A DNA stretch of 64,000 bases. It comes from Dysosmobacter sp. Marseille-Q4140 (GTDB lineage Bacteria; Bacillota; Clostridia; Oscillospirales; Oscillospiraceae). The position numbers and the translations under genes were made by a program. The notes beneath the pieces are model-generated. The model saw only the letters and a program-made list of their open reading frames with translations, did no database searches and was not told the origin of the DNA. Every line of letters begins with the position of its first letter. The stretch's first letter is position 1. Location: assembly GCA_018228705.1 (NCBI GenBank), contig CP073694.1, positions 1,240,001 through 1,304,000 of the forward strand, written 5' to 3'. Positions 59,505 to 64,000 of this stretch are shown here, one piece after another.

Positions 59505-60191
59505 ATGGATGACAATAAGCAGTTTTGGGAGCGGTTTTCACGGCACTACTCTGGTTTCATGCGCCGCTCTCAGGCAACCTATCAACAGATATGCAAAGCA
59601 ATGCGTCCTTTTCTGAAACGGGATATGGATGTGCTGGAGTTGGCCTGCGGAACAGGTCAGCTGTCCGTGCCGCTGTCTCCATGTGTCCGGAGCTGGGAGG
59701 CAACCGACTTTTCATCTGAAATGATCCGCCAGGCCAAAAAGCAGGTGCATTCGTCCCGGCTTCATTTCTCCGTCCAGGACGCCACCAAGCTGCCCTACGG
59801 CCTGGAGAGCTTCGATGCGGTTGTGATCTCTAACGCTCTCCATGTCATGCCGCACCCGGAAAAGGCTCTGGCGGAGGCCTGGCGGGTTCTGAAGCCGGGG
59901 GGATGGCTGTTCGCCCCCACCTTTGTCTGGGGCAAAAGCCGAAGCGCCAGACTCCGGCTCTGGTTCATGAGGCTGTCAGGCTTTCGGGTGTACCATGTCT
60001 GGACTGCCGGGGAGCTGATGGCATACCTGTCCGAGTGCGGCTATTCCATCGTTCGCCATCAGCTTCTCGGAAGTTCGTTGGCGCCGCTGTGCTGTCTGAT
60101 AGCCAGGAAGATCCCGGATGAACGGACTGCGGCACGGCAGGCTACCGTCCGGTCCGCACAGCACGATGATCCAAAAGTCAAGAAGGAGTGA
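59505..60191 (+). CDS. SAM-dependent methyltransferase
   Basis: 228 residues from the ATG at 59505, with AGGTGA eight bases upstream; upstream in-frame starts lie inside box 7. The class I core is intact: VLELACGTGQLSVPL (about 42-56), WEATDFSSEMIRQAK, FSVQDATKLPYGLESFDAVVISNALHV and VLKPGGWLFAPTF. UbiE/ArsM-like in overall pattern, but without the cysteines needed for arsenite. First gene of a metal-regulated unit with an HMA protein. Confidence 0.85.
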   Translation: MDDNKQFWERFSRHYSGFMRRSQATYQQICKAMRPFLKRDMDVLELACGTGQLSVPLSPCVRSWEATDFSSEMIRQAKKQVHSSRLHFSVQDATKLPYGLESFDAVVISNALHVMPHPEKALAEAWRVLKPGGWLFAPTFVWGKSRSARLRLWFMRLSGFRVYHVWTAGELMAYLSECGYSIVRHQLLGSSLAPLCCLIARKIPDERTAARQATVRSAQHDDPKVKKE

Positions 60192-60197
60192 TAGAAC

Positions 60198-60443
60198 ATG
60201 TGGAAGTACACAGTGGAAGTCAACGGAATGATGTGCGGGATGTGCGAGGCTCATGTCAATGACGCCGTGCGCAAAGCCTGCCCGGTCAAAAAGGTGAGTT
60301 CTTCCCGGAGCAAAAACCAGACCGTGATCCTCTCTGAAACAGAGCTGGACACGGAGGCTGTTATGAACGCCATTCGCAGCACGGGGTATGAGGTCGGCAC
60401 GATCCAGAAGGAGCCGTACAAAAAGAGAGGATTGTTTGGTTGA
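60198..60443 (+). CDS. Heavy-metal-associated (HMA) domain protein
   Basis: An 81-residue protein made of one ferredoxin-like HMA domain. The metal loop is GMMCGMCEAHV (about 10-20), a variant of GMxCxxC, and LDTEAVMNAIRSTGYEV is the last strand-helix part. HMA domains bind Cu(I) or Zn(II) and act as chaperones or transporter domains. It follows the methyltransferase by six bases. Confidence 0.88.
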   Translation: MWKYTVEVNGMMCGMCEAHVNDAVRKACPVKKVSSSRSKNQTVILSETELDTEAVMNAIRSTGYEVGTIQKEPYKKRGLFG

Positions 60444-60480
60444 GTTCATTGGCGGCAGCGGCCAGAAAAGAGGCGTGAAT

Positions 60481-60624
60481 ATGAACATGGCAACGCAGTC
60501 GTTTGGATATGGATTAGCGGCCTTGCTGTTTTGCATCGCTATTCTTGGCGTGTGCCATAAAATCAAAAAAGCAGCCCGAAAGGTTTTGAAAAGCCAGCAG
60601 ACACATAAGGATGAGCTGCCGTAA
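60481..60624 (+). CDS. Small membrane protein
   Basis: 47 residues from the ATG at 60481, with GAGGCG upstream: one hydrophobic helix (FGYGLAALLFCIAILGVC) followed by a basic tail with several Lys/Arg. It overlaps no other gene and ends the methyltransferase-HMA unit. Small single-helix proteins of this kind often associate with metal transporters; function unknown. Confidence 0.6.
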   Translation: MNMATQSFGYGLAALLFCIAILGVCHKIKKAARKVLKSQQTHKDELP

Positions 60625-60707
60625 GCGTTTGGAGCTATGGAGCAGGTACACTTGGCGGTGAACTTACACAGCAGGCTGCTCCTGATTCAAAAGCGCAGAT
60701 CACATAA

Positions 60708-60745
60708 AAATGAGGTGGAAGCCATATCAAGGCTCCACCTCATTT
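60708..60745. terminator. Bidirectional terminator
   Basis: ATGAGGTGGA(A)GCC arms with a loop ATATCA and flanking A/T runs on both sides; it separates the HMA unit from the converging DtxR gene. Confidence 0.8.
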
Positions 60746-60822
60746 AATATTCCGTGCCAAATGGCAAGTATTCACTTATCGCATTGCTGCTCGATAGCAA
60801 AGTCCGCCAAATTTGCATAGGC

Positions 60823-61218
60823 TCATTGTCCGTGCGCATCTTCCCGCATTTTCGTTACCTGCTCCAAGTGCGCCTGCACCGCCGCGAAGGATTTTTCGCT
60901 GATCACATGCTCGATCCGGCAGGCATCCTCGGTCGCAGTCTCCTCGTCCACGCCCAATTCCATCAGCATCTGGCTCAACACCGTGTGGCGGGTATACATC
61001 GTCTTAGCAATGGCAAGCCCGGTCTCCGTCAGGGTGATCGCTCCGTCAGCATCCACATTCACATATCCGTCCTTTTTCAGAATGGACATGGCTCTGCTGA
61101 CGCTGGGCTTGGTAAAGCCCAACCGCTCTCCCACATCGATAGCCCGAACAAAGGTGCTGTTCTGTGAGAGAATATAGATGGTTTCCAGATACATCTGGCC
61201 AGACTCGTGAATCGCCAT
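60823..61218 (-). CDS. DtxR/MntR family metal-dependent repressor
   Basis: 131 residues from the ATG at 61218, with TGGAGG five bases upstream; the longer open frame has no ribosome site. The N-terminus is a winged helix (SGQMYLETIYILSQNSTFVRAIDVGERLGFTKPSVSRAMSILKKDGYV), and the dimer/metal domain follows with MYTRHTVLSQMLMELGVDEETATEDACRIEHVISEKSFAAV, which carries the His, Glu, Asp and Cys ligands of the family. No SH3 domain, as in MntR. It is the only such regulator in the window and the best candidate to bind the GTTAGC-type boxes. Confidence 0.92.
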   Translation of the reverse strand: MAIHESGQMYLETIYILSQNSTFVRAIDVGERLGFTKPSVSRAMSILKKDGYVNVDADGAITLTETGLAIAKTMYTRHTVLSQMLMELGVDEETATEDACRIEHVISEKSFAAVQAHLEQVTKMREDAHGQ

Positions 61219-61308
61219 AGGAACCTCCAAAAAACGGGCGTTTTGCTTATTATAACACAGGCGTCCGACAAGCGCCATTTTTTCTGTCAGCAAAATCCAT
61301 CCGTCCTC

Positions 61309-61337
61309 TTGACAAGCGAATTTGCCCTGTATATAAT
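61309..61337 (+). promoter_or_regulatory. Consensus promoter of the DUF3793-flavodoxin unit
   Basis: TTGACA at 61309-61314 and TATAAT at 61332-61337, spacer 17, both hexamers exact; box 8 begins eight bases after the -10. Confidence 0.85.
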
Positions 61338-61344
61338 TGCATTA

Positions 61345-61360
61345 GTTAGCTACCGCTAAC
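61345..61360. promoter_or_regulatory. GTTAGC-type operator, box 8 (perfect arms)
   Basis: GTTAGC-TACC-GCTAAC, starting at the predicted +1 of a fully consensus promoter. Confidence 0.88.
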
Positions 61361-61392
61361 CAAGAGGCGGCAGCTATATATTTGACACTTTA

Positions 61393-61408
61393 GTTAGCTA
61401 TTGCTAAC
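61393..61408. promoter_or_regulatory. GTTAGC-type operator, box 9 (perfect arms)
   Basis: GTTAGC-TATT-GCTAAC, 48 bases downstream of box 8, in the 5' leader of the DUF3793 gene. Two operators imply tight or cooperative repression. Confidence 0.88.
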
Positions 61409-61480
61409 CGTGTTTACTGTCCGTTTTTTCATTTTGCCGTACAGTCTTCGCATGGACATGATTTTGTGAGGGAAACGCCT

Positions 61481-62032
61481 ATGTCAGAGGATCTGCTGAT
61501 TCGTCACTGTTCTCCCACCCTGGCCGGAATCAAGACGGGAAATCTCTTTTCCTGCGCCTGCCCCAGCCGGAAGGATCTGACGCGAGACTTGTGCCGGCTG
61601 AACAAGAAACTGGTGCCCAAGGGCATTCGCATCCTGCCGCTTCGGGTTTGCAAAGGCCGAGCTTTGATTTACGCCTACCGGCCCCATGCGCTGGAGAGCG
61701 ATCTGACTGATCACCGCGCCAGAGCATTGCTTCTCAAATACGGCTATGTGCCGGAAAATCCCAATGGCTGTGTGGTTCACCTGATCCACCGGCTCCGGAG
61801 CGAGGGGGAATTTCCCCATGAGATCGGACTGTTTTTGAGCTATCCGCCGGAGGATGTGCTGGGCTTCATCTGCAATCGGGCATGCAATCACAAATGCGTG
61901 GGCTGCTGGAAGGTCTACGGCGACGAGCAGGCCGCCAGAAACCTCTTTGAGAAATACGAGATGTGCAGCAAAATCTACTCCCGGCAGTGGCAGCAAGGGA
62001 AATCCATCGAGCAGCTCACCGTGGCTGGTTGA
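61481..62032 (+). CDS. DUF3793 family protein
   Basis: 183 residues from the ATG at 61481 with GAGGG eight bases upstream. Matches DUF3793 in its features: LAGIKTGNLFSC near the start, GEFPHEIGLFLSYPPEDVLGFI and a Cys-rich C-terminal region (CNRACNHKCVGCWKVYGDE). The cysteines could bind iron or an Fe-S cluster. The family is often beside flavodoxin and metal-uptake genes in Clostridia. Activity is unknown; here it is under two metal-type operators. Confidence 0.85.
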   Translation: MSEDLLIRHCSPTLAGIKTGNLFSCACPSRKDLTRDLCRLNKKLVPKGIRILPLRVCKGRALIYAYRPHALESDLTDHRARALLLKYGYVPENPNGCVVHLIHRLRSEGEFPHEIGLFLSYPPEDVLGFICNRACNHKCVGCWKVYGDEQAARNLFEKYEMCSKIYSRQWQQGKSIEQLTVAG

Positions 62033-62076
62033 TGTTTCTACCATAACAAATCCAGAAAGAAAGGTCGTTGAGTCTT

Positions 62077-62499
62077 ATGAGTAAAGTTGCAGTTGTGTAT
62101 TGGAGCGGCACGGGAAACACCGAGGCCATGGCCATGGCGGTGGCCGAAGGAGCCAAGGGCAAGGGTGCCGAGGTGTCTGTGATCACCGCCGCAGAGTTCT
62201 CCCCGGAGCAGGTCAGCGAGTATTCCGCCATCGCTTTCGGCTGCCCCTCCATGGGGTCGGAGCAGCTGGAGGAGAGCGAGTTCGAGCCTATGTTCACCGC
62301 CTGTGAGGGCAGGCTGAGCGGGAAGAATATCGCCCTGTTCGGCTCCTACGGCTGGGGCGATGGCGAATGGATGCGCAGCTGGGAGTCCCGCTGCAACGAC
62401 GACGGCGCCAATCTGGCCTGTGACAGCGTGATCTGCAACGAGACTCCGGACGATGACGCTCTGGCGGCTTGCCGCGAGCTGGGCGCGTCGCTGGCCTGA
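62077..62499 (+). CDS. Flavodoxin
   Basis: 140 residues with the FMN phosphate loop SGTGNTEAMA (about 10-19) and the flavin-stacking loops around GCPSMGSEQLEE and GSYGWGDGEWM. It is a short-chain flavodoxin. Bacteria typically make flavodoxin in place of ferredoxin when iron is short, which fits control by boxes 8 and 9. It may also supply electrons for release of metal from chelates. Confidence 0.93.
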   Translation: MSKVAVVYWSGTGNTEAMAMAVAEGAKGKGAEVSVITAAEFSPEQVSEYSAIAFGCPSMGSEQLEESEFEPMFTACEGRLSGKNIALFGSYGWGDGEWMRSWESRCNDDGANLACDSVICNETPDDDALAACRELGASLA

Positions 62500-62609
62500 C
62501 AAAAACACCGCAGAAGGCAGGAGGCGCTCGTCTCCTGCCTTCTGCCTGTATCCCCAGTCAGCATAGGCAAAACCATTTCCGAACCCAGAGAAACAGGTCG
62601 TGAGAAATC

Positions 62610-63530
62610 ATGCTGAAAGAATATTTATCGAGCCAGGGCTCCGCCACAGGCCGTTGGAGCAGCAGTATGCCAGGGGTGCAGATCTGCCGGTTTTCCCTGC
62701 CGGAGCCGGAGCAGGAACCTCTGCGGTCTGTCCCGGTGTGCGGCGCACCGCTCCAGTTTGAGGTGCTGTTCTGCCTGACCGGCCGCCTTACTGTCCGAAC
62801 GTTACAAGGTACCTCCTGCACGGTGGAGGCGCCGGGGATTTTCCTGCTCTCCGACAGCTCTGCTCTCCGCTCGTGTCGGTACAGCGGAAACCTGAGCGGT
62901 GTTTTGATTGCCGTAGACGCAAAAGCCGCAAAGGAAAGCCTTGTGACGGTCTGCTCCACTTTGGGGATGAAGCTGGACACCAGGATCGTCAAGAAAAAGA
63001 TGACAGCAAGAAACGGCTGCACGGCCCTGCACGGCACACCTTGGACACAGGCTTTTTTTGAAACCGTTCGTCGTCTGTCAGAGCAGGAGCAGGAACGCTA
63101 CTGTGTTTTCAAGTCGGTGGAACTGCTGTATCTGCTCTGCACCGAGGTATCTGAATCGGATGAATCTCTCTCCGGCTCAGGCTGCCCAGTATCCCAAAGC
63201 CTCTTGGAAGTCAAGGTATACATACAGACGCATCTGTCTGATAAGCTCACCATTGCGCTCCTCTGCAAACAGTTTTCCGTTTCCCCGACCTTCTTGAAAG
63301 AAGGTTTTCGCCGCGCCTACGGCGTACCGATCCACACGTATTTGATCCAGCAGCGCCTCCGGCGAGCACAGGAGCTGATCTGCACCACCCGGATGTCCAT
63401 TCAGCAAATTGCGCAGTCTGTGGGGTATGAGGGTATGAGCCAGTTCAACGCAGCGTTCAAGCGGGAGTATGGCATGACTCCCGGCCAGTACAGAAAAATG
63501 TCGGAAACCGCAACTCTGCGTCCGTTTTGA
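62610..63530 (+). CDS. AraC family regulator
   Basis: A 306-residue protein with an N-terminal cupin-like sensor (about 20-150, FEVLFCLTGRLTVRTLQGTSCTVEAPGIFLL) and a C-terminal double HTH (IALLCKQFSVSPTFLKEGFRRAYG; IQQIAQSVGYEGMSQFNAAFKREYGMTPGQYRKM). It lies 110 bases after flavodoxin and has no GTTAGC-type box. Its target may be the genes continuing to the right edge. Confidence 0.88.
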   Translation: MLKEYLSSQGSATGRWSSSMPGVQICRFSLPEPEQEPLRSVPVCGAPLQFEVLFCLTGRLTVRTLQGTSCTVEAPGIFLLSDSSALRSCRYSGNLSGVLIAVDAKAAKESLVTVCSTLGMKLDTRIVKKKMTARNGCTALHGTPWTQAFFETVRRLSEQEQERYCVFKSVELLYLLCTEVSESDESLSGSGCPVSQSLLEVKVYIQTHLSDKLTIALLCKQFSVSPTFLKEGFRRAYGVPIHTYLIQQRLRRAQELICTTRMSIQQIAQSVGYEGMSQFNAAFKREYGMTPGQYRKMSETATLRPF

Positions 63531-63599
63531 CAGCGACAAACTCCCACAATTCCTGTTATAATAACCAGACATTCCAAAGTGATCAAAGGAGTGAGAGCG

Positions 63600-63680
63600 A
63601 TGAAACAGCATCGTTTTTGGGCCTGGGGCGCTGTGATTTGCATGATTATGGTCATGGTCACCGGCTACAAGCGGAAATAA
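63600..63680 (+). CDS. 26-residue membrane peptide
   Basis: A short gene with AAAGGAG eight bases before the ATG, coding MKQHRFWAWGAVICMIMVMV plus TGYKRK. One hydrophobic helix with basic ends. It resembles tiny conserved proteins found next to DUF6110 genes in Clostridia (possibly DUF6219, which I cannot verify). The good ribosome site and conserved-looking composition argue that it is real. Confidence 0.65.
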   Translation: MKQHRFWAWGAVICMIMVMVTGYKRK

Positions 63681-63698
63681 GGGAAAGGAAGTATTGCA

Positions 63699-63971
63699 AT
63701 GAGTGTTTATACGAAACTGGCCTGCTTTGCGGGCGGTGCGTTATTTGGCTCTTTTGGCGTTAAGCTGCTGTCCAGCAAGGACGCCAAAAAGGCCTATGTC
63801 CATATCACGGCCGCTGGCCTGCGGATGAAGGACTCGGTCATGGGAACCGTGACCACGGTGCAGGAGAACGCCGCGGACATTCTGGCCTCCGCCAAGGAGC
63901 TGAACGAGGACCGGGCTGCAAAGGAAGCGGAGGAAGCCGCCGCTGCCAATCTGGAAAGCGAAGAAGCCTGA
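63699..63971 (+). CDS. DUF6110 family protein
   Basis: A 90-residue protein with an N-terminal membrane helix (LACFAGGALFGSFGVKLLSS) and a charged helical tail rich in Ala/Glu. It matches the DUF6110 pattern (SSKDAKKAYVHITAAGLRMKDSVM...TVQENAADI). In Clostridia this family commonly stands immediately before a heavy-metal P-type ATPase gene, which would lie beyond the right edge. Function unknown. Confidence 0.75.
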   Translation: MSVYTKLACFAGGALFGSFGVKLLSSKDAKKAYVHITAAGLRMKDSVMGTVTTVQENAADILASAKELNEDRAAKEAEEAAAANLESEEA

Positions 63972-64000
63972 TTGACCCCGAGGGAGCCGCCAGCGGCTCC

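Noticed and set aside
59505..60191. Arsenite methyltransferase (ArsM)
   Set aside because: The HMA neighbour made this tempting, but the conserved cysteines needed for arsenite binding are not seen.
32919..61408. Reading the GTTAGC boxes as Fur boxes or as transposon ends
   Set aside because: They lack the GATAATGATTATC-type Fur pattern, are not paired at element ends and have no flanking duplications; their promoter positions favour operators.
29400..62499. A siderophore synthesis cluster
   Set aside because: I looked for adenylation, condensation, ketosynthase and IucA-type motifs and saw none; only transport, regulatory and single-domain modifying enzymes are present.

Overview
The window looks like chromosome from an anaerobic, spore-forming, high-GC Clostridia member, most likely Oscillospiraceae (Flavonifractor/Lawsonibacter-like). 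This is inferred from gene content: an Mrp/Mbh-type antiporter operon, a LysM-GH18 spore-type hydrolase, an SRP RNA-dnaX-ybaB block, DUF4127, DUF3793, DUF6110 and MptD-family ECF transporters. No 16S or marker comparison was possible.

Layout. 1-5556: minus-strand Mrp/Mbh-like cation/proton antiporter operon running off the left edge. 5.9-16.6 kb: housekeeping and envelope genes, including a cell-wall hydrolase, a 2-hydroxyacid dehydrogenase, a CbbX-like AAA+ ATPase, an ApbE/NusG-II/Gx-transporter flavinylation-type cluster, a DUF4127 lipoprotein, ybaB, dnaX and the SRP RNA. 16.7-17.35 kb: tRNA-Ala(CGC) preceded by two tRNA 5' fragments and followed by inverted repeats, a plausible integration boundary. 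17.4-29.2 kb: accessory genes of an integrative/conjugative-element type (acidic ArdA-like repeat proteins, DUF4314, a DNA adenine methylase). One ArdA-like gene is cleanly split by a 3453-bp IS66 element with an 8-bp target duplication. 29.4-62.5 kb: a large metal-acquisition island. 62.6-64 kb: an AraC regulator and two small proteins of a type often placed before metal P-type ATPases.

The island is the main point of interest. It holds four two-gene ABC exporter-fold transporters, two complete ECF transporters (S component, T component, fused double ATPase), four SAM-dependent methyltransferases, a ZIP permease, an HMA protein, a flavodoxin, a DUF3793 protein, three AraC regulators, two TetR regulators and a DtxR/MntR-type metalloregulator. 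Nine copies of a palindrome, GTTAGC-N4-GCTAAC or one mismatch per arm, sit in the promoters of nearly every operon from 32.9 to 61.4 kb. In the clearest cases they overlap the start site or fill the -35/-10 spacer, as repressor operators do. I infer a single DtxR-type regulon in which metal limitation turns on uptake of several chelated-metal species. No NRPS, PKS or NIS synthetase is visible, so the island looks like a receiver-only system, resembling the transport half of siderophore loci such as equibactin on ICESe2 of Streptococcus equi.
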